From: Lachnospiraceae bacterium | GTDB taxonomy: Bacteria; Bacillota; Clostridia; Lachnospirales; Lachnospiraceae | Reading direction: 5' to 3' | NCBI GenBank assembly: GCA_017543445.1 | Contig: JAFYGB010000044.1 | Location: forward strand, 1 to 36,585 | Length of the DNA stretch: 36,585 nucleotides | Part shown: positions 22,610-31,032 of the stretch, piece after piece | Layout of the letters: each line of letters starts with the position of its first letter | How positions within the stretch are numbered: the stretch's first letter is position 1 | Made by a program: the position numbers and the translations under genes | Notes under the pieces: model-generated | What the model saw: only the letters and a program-made list of their open reading frames with translations | Databases searched by the model: none | Told to the model about the DNA's origin: nothing

Positions 22610-22902
22610 GTTAATACGTTAAACCGATGACCGAGAGGAGTAATCCGAATCCGGCGAAACCAGAGAGCTGCGGTGGTGGGATGCAGCAAACGCAATACGG
22701 ACGAATGGACTCGGGAGGGCAGGAGGAACGGCCGCGTGGCTTCAGTAAAACCTGACGTACCCCACGTTACGGGATTTGAGTGGATGATCATTCATCAATT
22801 GAGGTGGTACCACGAGCTTAGGAATGTTCGGCATTTGCCGTGATATAAGCGCGCCCTCATGTTAGGTTCGAGCAAATCGTGCTTAGCATGAGGGCGTTTT
22901 TT
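22610..22902 (+). promoter_or_regulatory. T-box riboswitch, tryptophan specifier (UGG)
   Basis: The leader has the T-box sequence GAGGTGGTACCACG (22801-22814) and a terminator hairpin CGCCCTCATG / CATGAGGGCG (22852-22861 with 22887-22896) with six T. GAGG of the T-box can instead pair with CCTC inside the terminator's left arm, forming the antiterminator. In stem I the sequence CGAATGGACT places TGG (22706-22708) in the GAA-specifier-A context of a specifier loop. The UGG codon means that uncharged tRNA-Trp would permit read-through into the tryptophan synthase gene downstream. Confidence 0.88.
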
Positions 22903-22916
22903 GTTCGAAATCTTAT

Positions 22917-23085
22917 GATGCATCCGATCGGGCGTAAACAGGCCTATAGGATGCAAAAAAACTAAAGGCCCGGAAGCAAATGCATCCCCTGCGGCGTAAA
23001 CAGGCCTATAGGATGCAAAGCAAGAAGAGGCCCGGAAGCAAATGCATCCCCTGCGGCGTAAACAGTCCTATAGGATGCAAAACAA
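22917..23085 (+). repeat. three 62-bp tandem repeats between T-box and trpB
   Basis: Units begin GGCGTAAACAGGCCTATAGG at 22931, 22993 and 23055, a constant 62-base period, and a partial unit precedes them. Within each full unit GGATGCA pairs with TGCATCC around GGCCCGG, so the RNA would form a row of identical hairpins in the trpB leader after the terminator. No reading frame is supported. Confidence 0.85.
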
Positions 23086-23109
23086 CGAAACGAAAAATAA
23101 AACGAAAGG

Positions 23110-23133
23110 TTTACCCACCTGTGAGGGGGTAAA
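23110..23133 (+). promoter_or_regulatory. hairpin near the trpB ribosome binding site
   Basis: TTTACCC (23110-23116) pairs with GGGTAAA (23127-23133) about a dozen bases before ATG 23146; the GAGGGGG stretch lies partly in the stem and AAAAAGG just after it. It could limit ribosome access. Confidence 0.4.
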
Positions 23134-23145
23134 AAGGTAAAAACG

Positions 23146-24531
23146 ATGGCACAGACGAAAGAGATCCCTTACAAGATCTATCTGGAGGAGAGCGAGCTGC
23201 CGAAGCAGTGGTATAACCTGCGCGCGGATATGAAGAAGAAGCCCGCGCCTCTGTTGAACCCGGGAACGGGCCAGCCCATGACGCTGGATGAGTTGAGCGT
23301 GGTGTTCTGCCGCGAGCTGGCGAAGCAGGAACTGGACAATGACACGAAGTTCATCGACATTCCGGATGAGATCTATCAGTTCTATAAGATGTATCGCCCG
23401 GCGCCCCTGGTGCGTGCATATTTCCTGGAGCGTGCGCTCGGCACACCGGCGAAGATCTACTATAAGTTCGAGGGCAATAATACCTCTGGCAGCCATAAGC
23501 TGAACTCCGCGATCGCGCAGGCTTACTATGCGAAGAAGCAGGGCCTGAAGGGCGTGACCACCGAGACCGGTGCCGGCCAGTGGGGTACTGCATTGTCCAT
23601 GGCATGTGCATTTTTGAATATGGACTGCCAGGTATACATGGTAAAGGTTTCCTATGAGCAGAAGCCGTTCCGTCGTGAAGTTATGCGTACTTATGGCGCG
23701 AAGGTTACTCCTTCCCCGTCCAATACAACAAATGTTGGTCGCAAGATCTTAGAGCAGTTCCCGGGAACGGGTGGTTCTTTAGGTTGTGCGATCTCTGAGG
23801 CGGTTGAGGCAGCGGTTTCCCAGGAAGGTTACCGTTACGTGCTCGGTTCGGTTTTGAACCAGGTACTTCTGCACCAGTCTGTCATTGGCCTGGAGGCAAA
23901 GGCTGCGCTCGATAAATACGGCGTGAAGCCGGACATCATCATCGGCTGCGCAGGCGGCGGCTCCAACTTGGGCGGTCTTATTGCCCCGTTCATGGGCGAA
24001 AAGCTGCGCGGCGAGGCGGATTATCGGATCATCGCTGTAGAGCCGGCATCCTGTCCGAGTTTCACCAGAGGTACCTATGCATACGATTTCTGCGACACCG
24101 GTGCTGTGTGCCCGCTCGCTAAAATGTACACCCTGGGTTCGACCTTCATGCCGTCACCGAACCATGCAGGCGGCCTGCGTTACCACGGCATGAGCTCGAC
24201 ATTGTCCGAGTTGTACGATCAGGGCCTGATGGAGGCAACGAGCGTAGAGCAGACTTCCGTATTCGCAGCAGCAGAGCAGTTCGCCCGCGTGGAGGGCATC
24301 CTGCCGGCTCCGGAATCCAGCCATGCGATCCGTGTTGCGATCGACGAAGCGCTGAAGTGCAAGGAGACCGGAGAGGAGAAAACTATCCTTTTCGGCTTGA
24401 CAGGAACCGGATATTTTGATATGGTAGCATATGAGAAGTATAACAATGGTGAAATGTCCGATTACATCCCCACGGATGAGGATATCGCCAAGAGCCTTGC
24501 GAAGCTTCCCAAAGTGCCGGGCGAGAACTAA
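23146..24531 (+). CDS. trpB: tryptophan synthase beta chain, TrpB2 type
   Basis: A PLP enzyme joining indole and L-serine. Visible features are YRPAPLVRAYFLERAL, the PLP lysine in NTSGSHKLNSA (Lys118), TTETGAGQWGTALS with catalytic Glu140, the phosphate loop GCAGGGSNLGGL, and a C-terminal LFGLTGTGYFD. At 461 residues, with an N-terminal extension and the Arg of RPAPLVR, it is the longer TrpB2 form rather than the TrpA-partnered TrpB1. No trpA or other trp genes lie nearby. The T-box with a Trp codon upstream independently supports tryptophan synthesis or indole salvage as its role. Codon use suggests good expression. Confidence 0.95.
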   Translation: MAQTKEIPYKIYLEESELPKQWYNLRADMKKKPAPLLNPGTGQPMTLDELSVVFCRELAKQELDNDTKFIDIPDEIYQFYKMYRPAPLVRAYFLERALGTPAKIYYKFEGNNTSGSHKLNSAIAQAYYAKKQGLKGVTTETGAGQWGTALSMACAFLNMDCQVYMVKVSYEQKPFRREVMRTYGAKVTPSPSNTTNVGRKILEQFPGTGGSLGCAISEAVEAAVSQEGYRYVLGSVLNQVLLHQSVIGLEAKAALDKYGVKPDIIIGCAGGGSNLGGLIAPFMGEKLRGEADYRIIAVEPASCPSFTRGTYAYDFCDTGAVCPLAKMYTLGSTFMPSPNHAGGLRYHGMSSTLSELYDQGLMEATSVEQTSVFAAAEQFARVEGILPAPESSHAIRVAIDEALKCKETGEEKTILFGLTGTGYFDMVAYEKYNNGEMSDYIPTDEDIAKSLAKLPKVPGEN

Positions 24532-24584
24532 ACTCGATCTGTTACGAAGAGAAATAAGATCCGTGTAACGGACTTTTCGAAGAC

Positions 24585-24633
24585 AGGCGGGTCGAAGGAT
24601 CCGGCAGATGACAAGCAGGTATTAGACCCGCCT
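24585..24633 (+). other. inverted repeat in the trpB-ilvE gap
   Basis: AGGCGGGTC (24585-24593) and GACCCGCCT (24625-24633) form a perfect nine-base stem with a 31-base loop and no T tract. A smaller hairpin TCCGT-GTA-ACGGA followed by CTTTT lies just upstream and could terminate weakly. Confidence 0.4.
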
Positions 24634-24668
24634 ATCATTCGAAATAATTTAGAAGAAGGTGAATTGTT

Positions 24669-25691
24669 ATGAAAAAGGACTTGGACTGGTCGAGCTTGGG
24701 TTTCGGCTACATTGCAACGGATTATCGTTATTCTTCTAAGTTCAAGGATGGCGCATGGGATGAAGGTCAGTTGATCACCGACAGTATGATCACACTCAGC
24801 GAGTGCGCAGGTGTATTTCAGTATGCACAGACGATCTTTGAAGGCTTGAAGGCGTATTCTACGAAGGATGGACACATCGTGTGCTTCCGTCCTGACCTGA
24901 ATGCAGCTCGTATGGCAGACTCCGCAAAGCGTTTGGAGATGCCTGTATTCCCTGAGGATCGTTTTGTAGATGCTGTTTGCCAGGTGGTAAAGGCGAACCA
25001 GGATTGGGTTCCCCCCTATGGCAGCGGTGCAACTTTATATATTCGCCCGTATATGATGGGCACGAACCCCGTTATCGGCGTTAAGCCGGCTACGGAATAC
25101 GAGTTCCGTGTATTTGCTACACCGGTAGGCCCGTATTTCAAAGGCGGCGCAAAGCCCATCGTTATCAAGGTCAGCGATTTCGACCGTGCGGCACCGCATG
25201 GAACCGGCCACATCAAAGCCGGCCTGAACTATGCCATGAGCCTGCATGCGATCGTAACTGCGCATGAAGAGGGATTTGCCGAGAACATGTATCTCGATCC
25301 CGAAAGCCGTACGAAGGTCGAAGAGACCGGCGGCGCAAACTTTATCTTCATCACGAAGGACGGCACGCTGGTAACTCCGAAGTCGGACAGCATCCTGCCT
25401 TCCATCACCCGCCGCTCCATCATGTATGTTGCGGAGAAATATCTGGGCATGAAGGTAGAGCATCGTCCCGTATACTTCGATGAGGTAAAGGATTTCGCAG
25501 AGTGCGGCCTGTGCGGTACCGCAGCCGTTATTTCTCCGGTAGGCCGTATCGTTAACCACGACACCGTGATCGACATCCCGGCCGGCATGGAAGAAATGGG
25601 ACCTTGGACGAAGAAGTTGTACGATACATTGACCGGAATTCAGATGGGCAGCATCGAAGCACCCGAAGGCTGGATCAAACACATCTGCTGA
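24669..25691 (+). CDS. ilvE: branched-chain amino acid aminotransferase
   Basis: Class IV PLP aminotransferase of 340 residues: FQYAQTIFEGLKAY, FRPDLNAARMADSAKRL, ATLYIRPYMMGT, the PLP lysine in GTGHIKAGLNYAMS (Lys183), KVEETGGANFIF (Glu219), SILPSITRRSIMYVA and CGTAAVISPVG. It catalyses the final transamination giving leucine, isoleucine and valine, and the reverse step. AGAAGGTGA precedes ATG 24669. It follows trpB by 137 bases that contain an inverted repeat, so it may be cotranscribed or have its own control. Dense CGT/GGT codons suggest strong expression. Confidence 0.95.
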   Translation: MKKDLDWSSLGFGYIATDYRYSSKFKDGAWDEGQLITDSMITLSECAGVFQYAQTIFEGLKAYSTKDGHIVCFRPDLNAARMADSAKRLEMPVFPEDRFVDAVCQVVKANQDWVPPYGSGATLYIRPYMMGTNPVIGVKPATEYEFRVFATPVGPYFKGGAKPIVIKVSDFDRAAPHGTGHIKAGLNYAMSLHAIVTAHEEGFAENMYLDPESRTKVEETGGANFIFITKDGTLVTPKSDSILPSITRRSIMYVAEKYLGMKVEHRPVYFDEVKDFAECGLCGTAAVISPVGRIVNHDTVIDIPAGMEEMGPWTKKLYDTLTGIQMGSIEAPEGWIKHIC

Positions 25692-25798
25692 TGCGAAGCA
25701 CGGAGAAATCCGTGGTATCAGGATGGATAGCTCGAAAAGTTGAGGAGCCGAATGCTCGCATTCGAGTATCAACTAAACTATAAATAGTAACTACGAAG

Positions 25799-25826
25799 GC
25801 GGACGCGTGTTAGCGGGTCCGCCCTC
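25799..25826 (+). terminator. possible terminator after ilvE
   Basis: GGCGGAC and GTCCGCC form a seven-base stem around GCGTGTTAGCGG, followed by CTCAGTTTAAT. The T run is poor. An additional hairpin CGAATGC-TC-GCATTCG inside AGTTGA/TCAACT lies just before it. Confidence 0.4.
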
Positions 25827-25846
25827 AGTTTAATCGCGGGGCTACT

Positions 25847-27982
25847 ATGAAGATAATTAAATATTCGGTCGGCACCGTGGTGATGATCTTTCTTCTGATC
25901 GCGCTGCTGATCGGGATCATCGAATGTACGATCTTCGGCGGGCGGAGCTTCTATCGCTACCAGTATGAGAAGCTGGAAGTGACGAAGGATGTCCAGATGG
26001 AGATCGACGACCTGATGGAGGTCACGGACGAGATGCTGCTCTACCTGCAGGGTAAGCGGGAGGATCTGGTCGTTGTGACGACCATAGCGGGTCAGGAACG
26101 CGAGTTTTTCAATACGCGTGAGAAATTGCACATGGAGGACGTAAAAGGCTTAAATCTGGCCTCTGTGCGCGTCGGATGGGTATGCCTGCTCCTGTTCTTC
26201 GTTTTCGGCGTACCGTTCACTCTGTGGATGGTGCACGATTACCGAAAAGCGGACGCGGACGCTAAGAAGGCGACGCTTGCAGCGCACCTGCTCAAGATCT
26301 ACCGACGGACGTTCATCTTTGCGATTCTGCTTTTGCTTCTGGTCGTGGGCATCGGCGCGATGATCGTTGCGTCCGATTTCACGCACTACTGGACCCTGTT
26401 CCACGAGATCGTCTTTACGAACGATCTGTGGCTGTTGGATCCGAATACCGATCTTTTGATCAATATCGTTCCGGAGGACTTCTTTATCGCGCTGGTGGCG
26501 CGCTGCGCCATCCGCTATGCCATCGCATTGGCCGTTTTAGCGGCTCTGATCATCGGCGGGTATTTCCTCTTCCGTAAGGGAACTAAAAAAGCTTCACAGG
26601 CCGTAGCCGTGCTGTTGGCGATCGCTCTGGCTATGACCCTGCCGGCGACAGTTTACGCCGGGGAGAATGATGCATCCTACCGCGAGGCGCAGGAGATCCT
26701 AGAGAAGATCCCGACGAGTGCTCCGTGGCCGGAGGCACCGGAACTTACGTCCCACAGCGCCATCCTCATCGAGGAAAACACGGGAAATATCCTGCTTGCG
26801 AAGAATGCTCTGGATGCGCAGGAACCGGCCGATCTGAATAAACTGATGACGGCCTACCTGACATTGACCAGGGCAGGCGACACGGCGCGCACGGATATCG
26901 TAACGTATCCGCAGAGCGTGATCTACAGCGTGCAGAAGGGCGACACCCACATCGGTCTGAAGATCAATGAAGTATTGACCGTATACGACAGTTTGTGCGG
27001 CCTGCTGCTTCCGTCGGCGGACGACTGCGCCGCAGGACTGGCACACTTTGTAAACGCGAAAAACGAAGATTTCGTATCCGCGATGAACATGTCGGCGATG
27101 CTGATGAACTTCGCGAATACGCACTATAAAAAGGCCGGCGGGCGGCCGGTGGAGGGGCAGTACAGCTGCGCCTACGATGTCGCACGCTTGTATGAGGAGC
27201 TGCTGACGTACCCGATCTTCGTCGAGATCAGCCGCAAGACGACGTACACCATCGAGCCGACGAACATCACGCAGGAAAAGCGTCCCATGAAGAATAAGCA
27301 TCGCATGCTGTTTAAGGACGACAAATACTACGATACCCGCGTGGTCTGCGGTAAGAACGGCCGTGGAGACGGCACGGATAACAGCCTGGTCACCTTCGCA
27401 CGGTCGGGAGACATTTCCCTCGTGTGCGTGGTGATGGGAGCGGACGCAGAAGGCCAGTACGCGGACACAAAGAAACTGCTGGATTACGGTTTCAACGAGT
27501 TCGAAAATGTAAACATTTCGGCCAATGATTCCCGGTTCTACCAGAGCTCGGGCGATGCGGGCATATTGACCGCGGGAAGCCAGCTCAGTTTCTACCGTTT
27601 TGATGCAAAGGCGTCGCTGTTGCTGCCGAAGAACACTTCGATCAATGACCTCACGACGACGGTCATCCGCAGCATGGACTCGTCGTTCAGTATGATCCGC
27701 TACTACATCGGGGATTATTATCTCGGTGAGGCGCAGATTCTCGAAGCTACGCAGAAACTGGCGGATGTGTCGAGTCCGCTGTTTAAGGAGAACGGCGGAA
27801 TGCTTCCGTATAAGAGCCTGCCGCCCATGGAGAAGCCGGGCGAGGGGCTGCCGTGGTACCTACTGCCGGCGATCGCAGCGGGTGTACTGCTGATCATCAT
27901 TTTCATATGCGGATACAACAGTAAGGCGAATAAGCGCCGGCGGCGTCACCGTCGGACGAAGATCGTCAAAAACATGATGTGA
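25847..27982 (+). CDS. DUF1461 membrane domain fused to a catalytically degenerate S11 D,D-carboxypeptidase fold
   Basis: Residues 1-240 match the TIGR01906/DUF1461 family: FYRYQYEKLEV, VTDEMLLYLQGKREDL, EREFFNTREKLHMEDVKGL, FHEIVFTNDLWLLDPNTDLL, with four membrane helices. Residues 244-271 look like a retained secretion signal (KKASQAVAVLLAIALAMTLP, then ATVYA). Residues 300-535 follow the D-Ala-D-Ala carboxypeptidase fold (SHSAILIEENTGNILLAKNA, THIGLKINEVLTVYD, LLDYGFNEF), but its motifs are altered: SxxK is D329-L-N-K332, SxN is S390-A-D392, KTG is K503-N-G505. A further helix and a basic tail end the protein. It is probably a non-catalytic peptidoglycan-binding or regulatory protein. Confidence 0.88.
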   Translation: MKIIKYSVGTVVMIFLLIALLIGIIECTIFGGRSFYRYQYEKLEVTKDVQMEIDDLMEVTDEMLLYLQGKREDLVVVTTIAGQEREFFNTREKLHMEDVKGLNLASVRVGWVCLLLFFVFGVPFTLWMVHDYRKADADAKKATLAAHLLKIYRRTFIFAILLLLLVVGIGAMIVASDFTHYWTLFHEIVFTNDLWLLDPNTDLLINIVPEDFFIALVARCAIRYAIALAVLAALIIGGYFLFRKGTKKASQAVAVLLAIALAMTLPATVYAGENDASYREAQEILEKIPTSAPWPEAPELTSHSAILIEENTGNILLAKNALDAQEPADLNKLMTAYLTLTRAGDTARTDIVTYPQSVIYSVQKGDTHIGLKINEVLTVYDSLCGLLLPSADDCAAGLAHFVNAKNEDFVSAMNMSAMLMNFANTHYKKAGGRPVEGQYSCAYDVARLYEELLTYPIFVEISRKTTYTIEPTNITQEKRPMKNKHRMLFKDDKYYDTRVVCGKNGRGDGTDNSLVTFARSGDISLVCVVMGADAEGQYADTKKLLDYGFNEFENVNISANDSRFYQSSGDAGILTAGSQLSFYRFDAKASLLLPKNTSINDLTTTVIRSMDSSFSMIRYYIGDYYLGEAQILEATQKLADVSSPLFKENGGMLPYKSLPPMEKPGEGLPWYLLPAIAAGVLLIIIFICGYNSKANKRRRRHRRTKIVKNMM

Positions 27983-28014
27983 CGGGAGATCATGTCACAA
28001 GGAGTCGATTTTTC

Positions 28015-28674
28015 ATGAGATTACGCAATGTACCGGGAGCGCGCCAGGAGATGCTGGTGAACCCCTATGTAATACAGGAACCGGAGCGGTTTAAGGGCGT
28101 CTGGAGCCGCGAGGTCTTCCACAATGACCACCCGCTGCACATCGAGATCGGGACCGGAAAGGGGCAGTTCCTGATGGCGCTGGCCGCGCTGCACCCCGAG
28201 ATCAACTACATCGGCATTGAGAAGTATTCTTCCGTGCTGTTTCGAGCGCTGCAGAAGCGGCCCGCGCTGGAGCAGGAGAACCTGTTTTTCCTGCGACTGG
28301 ACGCGGAGGACACGCCCGATATTTTCGGGCCGGATGAGGTCTCGAAGATCTACCTGAATTTCTCTGACCCGTGGCCGAAGGAGCGACACGCGAAGCGCCG
28401 CCTGACGTCGCTGGAGTTTCTGAACCGCTATCGCACGTTTTTGAAGGCGGGCGGTCCCGTCGAATTTAAAACGGATAATCGGGATCTGTTCGATTTTTCA
28501 TTGGAACAGATCGAACCCGCGGGTTATGTCCGCGACCTGTGCACCTTTGACTTGCATCGTGACCCTGTCGCTTCGGCGGGCAATGTCATGACCGAGTACG
28601 AGGAGCGCTTTTCGCGGGCCGGACACCCGATCAACAAATATATCATTCATTGGGAGGTAAAAAACCATGGTTAA
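28015..28674 (+). CDS. trmB: tRNA (guanine-N7)-methyltransferase
   Basis: 219 residues with the SAM-binding motif LHIEIGTGKGQF (41-52), YIGIEKYSSV and the family signature YLNFSDPWPKERHAKRRL (113-130), then EFKTDNRDLFDFS. It methylates G46 in the variable loop of tRNAs. ATG 28015 has CAAGGAG nine bases upstream; the longer frame from 27979 would overlap the previous gene. The last eight bases overlap the thioredoxin gene start, so the two are coupled. Confidence 0.95.
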   Translation: MRLRNVPGARQEMLVNPYVIQEPERFKGVWSREVFHNDHPLHIEIGTGKGQFLMALAALHPEINYIGIEKYSSVLFRALQKRPALEQENLFFLRLDAEDTPDIFGPDEVSKIYLNFSDPWPKERHAKRRLTSLEFLNRYRTFLKAGGPVEFKTDNRDLFDFSLEQIEPAGYVRDLCTFDLHRDPVASAGNVMTEYEERFSRAGHPINKYIIHWEVKNHG

Positions 28675-28990
28675 ACAGGTAAACACTTGTGAGTTCAAAA
28701 CATTGATCAGACAGGATAAGGTCGTATTTGCCGATTTCTTTGCGACCTGGTGCGGCCCTTGTAAGATGCTCGCTCCGATGATCGAGGCGATCTCCGAGAA
28801 GCCGGAGTACGCAGACCGCGTGGAGTTCGTTAAGATCGACGTGGATGAGGAAGAGGAGCTCGCGGAGAGCTACGGCATCATGAGCATCCCCACACTGTTG
28901 ATCTTTAAGAACGGTGAGGTCGTCAAGACGCAGGTCGGCGGCGTTCCGCAGCCGATGCTCACGGCTATGATCGACGAAGCATTAGCGTAA
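28667..28990 (+). CDS. trxA: thioredoxin
   Basis: A 107-residue thioredoxin with active site FFATWCGPCKMLAP (Cys29 and Cys32), VKIDVDEEEELAESYGIMSI and the cis-proline IPTLLIFKNGEVV. It reduces cytoplasmic disulfides. GGGAGG in the end of trmB serves as ribosome binding site. It is the last gene before a bidirectional terminator. Confidence 0.96.
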   Translation: MVKQVNTCEFKTLIRQDKVVFADFFATWCGPCKMLAPMIEAISEKPEYADRVEFVKIDVDEEEELAESYGIMSIPTLLIFKNGEVVKTQVGGVPQPMLTAMIDEALA

Positions 28991-29006
28991 ATGCAAAACG
29001 AAGCAT

Positions 29007-29053
29007 AAAACAGGGCGGCAGGCAGAAGAACTTCTGCCTGCCGCCCTGTTTTT
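29007..29053. terminator. bidirectional terminator between trxA and the convergent permease gene
   Basis: A very long perfect stem (29007-29028 with 29031-29052; core CAGGGCGGCAGGCAGAAG) with A-tract before and T-tract after, able to stop transcription from both sides. Confidence 0.9.
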
Positions 29054-29074
29054 AGGGTTTACATATGAAAAAGA

Positions 29075-30520
29075 CTAGTTTTCGTTTTTGGAATTCGGGA
29101 CATCCAGTGTAGGTTCTACATTTGCCGAGAGGAGATCCTCCGGGGTATCTGTTTTACCATCCGGTCCGCTCTCTGTAGCGGGGGCGGGCGCTTCCTCAGG
29201 ATGCTCGAGGTATTCGATGTTGTCGATGCCGTCCGCAAAGGTGCCCGGCATTTCATCGAGACCCTTCGGGAGGGCGACGTGATCATGCGTCTGGAGAGCA
29301 TCGGAGCCTTCCATGCCGCCGACCGCCGGTAACAACGCAGCCTCCTCGTAGGAGATGTTGCGTTCCTTCAGACGGTGGCGTACCCAGTCGTCCAGCAAGT
29401 AACTGAGAACCGCGACCACGGGAACACCGAGGAACATGCCGATCCAGCCTGCGATACTGCCGCCGATCGTGATGGCGAAGATGATCCAGAGCGGACGCAG
29501 ACCGGTCGAGTCGCCGAGGATCTTCGGGCCTAAGTACAGGCCGTCGAACTGCTGCAGAACGAGGATCAGGATCAGGTAAATGATGACCTTATACGGGTCG
29601 GTCATGAGGATGATCAGACCGCCGGGGATGGCACCGATGAACGGACCGAAGTACGGGATCATGTTCGTGATGCCGACGATGATACTGATGACCAGTGCAT
29701 ACGGAAGCTGCAGGATGGCCATAGCGATGAAGCAAAGGATGCCGATGATGATGGAGTCGATGGTTTTACCGACCAGAAAACGGCTGAATACGTGGTTACA
29801 TGTATTTAACGTGGAAATGATCGAGTTCGCATGCTTCTCGCGGAAGATCGCACGGATCAGGCGCGAGGAGGCGCGGCCCAGACGGTAGCGGTCGACGATC
29901 ATGTAGATCGAAACGATGATCGCGATGAATACGTTGAAGATGAAGCTTACCGCGCTGATGAGGCTCGAGAAGACACGCATCAGGAATTCTTTCGTGAAAA
30001 CATTCTCCTGGAAGTCCTTCAGGACGCCGGGCAATGCATCGGATACCTGAGCACGGATCTTCGTAAAGTCGATCGCGGGGAAACGGTCCTGCAGACCAAG
30101 CAGCCATTTATCGATCTGATCCGGCCAGGACTGGGCCCGGTTCATCAGGTCGCTGATACTCTGGCCGACTTGCGGGATCAGGAAGACCAGGATGATGACG
30201 ATGGCTCCGAAGAAGAGCAGGTAAGATATCAATAACGATACCAAAAGCCGGACTTTTTTGGATTTGACTTTGAGGACGCGCCCCAAGAAGTAGCGATCCA
30301 GTCGCTGGACCAGGGGATTTAGGAAATAGGCGAGCAGGAAGCCTACCAGGAACGGCCAGATGGCCCGGATGGCGGCGTTGAAGCCCGTGCGGACAATATC
30401 CCATGAAAAGATCATCTTTACGATCACGGCGCTGATGGCGACGGTTATGATCGCGTAGACGCAGATCGTGAAATATTTCGAATCATGGTCAAAACGGTTT
30501 TTATTTGAACGATTTCTCAC
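29075..30520 (-). CDS. AI-2E family transporter (PF01594 permease)
   Basis: About eight membrane helices in the PF01594 pattern, with signatures WPFLVGFLLAYFLNPLVQRL, MIVDRYRLGRA, LVGKTIDSIIIGILCF, IVGITNMIPYFGPFIGAIPG, LQQFDGLYLGPKILGDSTGL and GMFLGVPVVAVLSYLLDDWV. A hydrophilic acidic tail of about 90 residues follows. The family includes TqsA and Na+/H+ antiporters; the substrate here cannot be told. The start is GTG 30520 with AAGGAG nine bases upstream (VVRNRSNKNRF becomes MRNRSNK...), giving 481 residues. The open frame runs on to 30760 but that part is Phe/Cys-rich and contains the divergent tRNA promoter region. Confidence 0.85.
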   Translation of the reverse strand: MRNRSNKNRFDHDSKYFTICVYAIITVAISAVIVKMIFSWDIVRTGFNAAIRAIWPFLVGFLLAYFLNPLVQRLDRYFLGRVLKVKSKKVRLLVSLLISYLLFFGAIVIILVFLIPQVGQSISDLMNRAQSWPDQIDKWLLGLQDRFPAIDFTKIRAQVSDALPGVLKDFQENVFTKEFLMRVFSSLISAVSFIFNVFIAIIVSIYMIVDRYRLGRASSRLIRAIFREKHANSIISTLNTCNHVFSRFLVGKTIDSIIIGILCFIAMAILQLPYALVISIIVGITNMIPYFGPFIGAIPGGLIILMTDPYKVIIYLILILVLQQFDGLYLGPKILGDSTGLRPLWIIFAITIGGSIAGWIGMFLGVPVVAVLSYLLDDWVRHRLKERNISYEEAALLPAVGGMEGSDALQTHDHVALPKGLDEMPGTFADGIDNIEYLEHPEEAPAPATESGPDGKTDTPEDLLSANVEPTLDVPNSKNEN

Positions 30521-30706
30521 GACGACATACTCCTTCTTGTACTCTGTGAAATCGGGACGGATCAGCGAAATGCCAAGCACATATCTCTTATATAAATGTA
30601 ACACATTTCCCCTGAAATCACAACCGAAAAAGCAGTGGAAAATCAAGGAAAATACAGGACATAAACAGGCTCGGAAAAAAACCCGAAAAATTTTTAAAAA
30701 AACTGC

Positions 30707-30735
30707 TTGCATTTTTCTGAGAGTTGTTATATAAT
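30707..30735 (+). promoter_or_regulatory. promoter of tRNA-Lys
   Basis: TTGCAT (30707-30712), a 17-base spacer and TATAAT (30730-30735). The leader then has nested stems TTGCC/GGCAA and GAGGAA/TTCCTC before the tRNA. Confidence 0.8.
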
Positions 30736-30791
30736 CGTACTTGCCTGTTGTGAGGAACACAAAAAACCTTCCTCTGGCAACAAAAAAATAT

Positions 30792-30864
30792 GCGCGATTA
30801 GCTCAGTTGGTAGAGCACCTGACTCTTAATCAGGGTGTCCAGGGTTCGAGCCCCTGATCGCGCA
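30792..30864 (+). tRNA. tRNA-Lys (anticodon CTT)
   Basis: 73 nt cloverleaf: acceptor GCGCGAT/ATCGCGC, D-arm GCTC-AGTTGGTA-GAGC, anticodon stem CCTGA/TCAGG with loop CTCTTAA (anticodon CTT at 30825-30827), T-arm CAGGG-TTCGAGC-CCCTG, discriminator A. CCA is not encoded. Confidence 0.97.
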
Positions 30865-30904
30865 CTTAAGGTTCGAGTTTGACAGACGCAGGAGCTGTTG
30901 GGTT

Positions 30905-30923
30905 CGGGCTTTTTTTTTGCCCG
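30905..30923 (+). terminator. T-tract after tRNA-Lys, possible terminator
   Basis: CGGGC, nine T and GCCCG. The T run lies in the loop rather than after a stem, so the mechanism on the + strand is unclear. Confidence 0.35.
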
Positions 30924-30965
30924 TTTCGTACAGCATGACCCAGTCTCGCCTGCAACCGCGCGGGA

Positions 30966-30994
30966 TTGATTTTCCCTATGAATCGTGTTATGAT
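30966..30994 (+). promoter_or_regulatory. extended -10 promoter of the membrane-protein/barnase unit
   Basis: TTGATT (30966-30971), a 17-base spacer and TATGAT (30989-30994) preceded by TGT. Start of transcription would be about 30 bases before the gene at 31033. Confidence 0.75.
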
Positions 30995-31032
30995 AAAAGA
31001 TAAGATTTATTATTCCTCTAAGGGGGTACAAC

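Noticed and set aside
22917-23085. 62-bp repeats as a CRISPR array
   Set aside because: The copies are contiguous with no unique spacers, and no cas genes are present.
23146-25691. A tryptophan biosynthesis operon
   Set aside because: Only trpB is present; the next gene is ilvE and no trpA, trpC, trpD, trpE or trpF is visible.
30521-30760. N-terminal 80-residue extension of the AI-2E permease
   Set aside because: Not homologous in appearance, Phe/Cys-rich, overlaps the divergent tRNA promoter, and a GTG with a good ribosome binding site exists at 30520.
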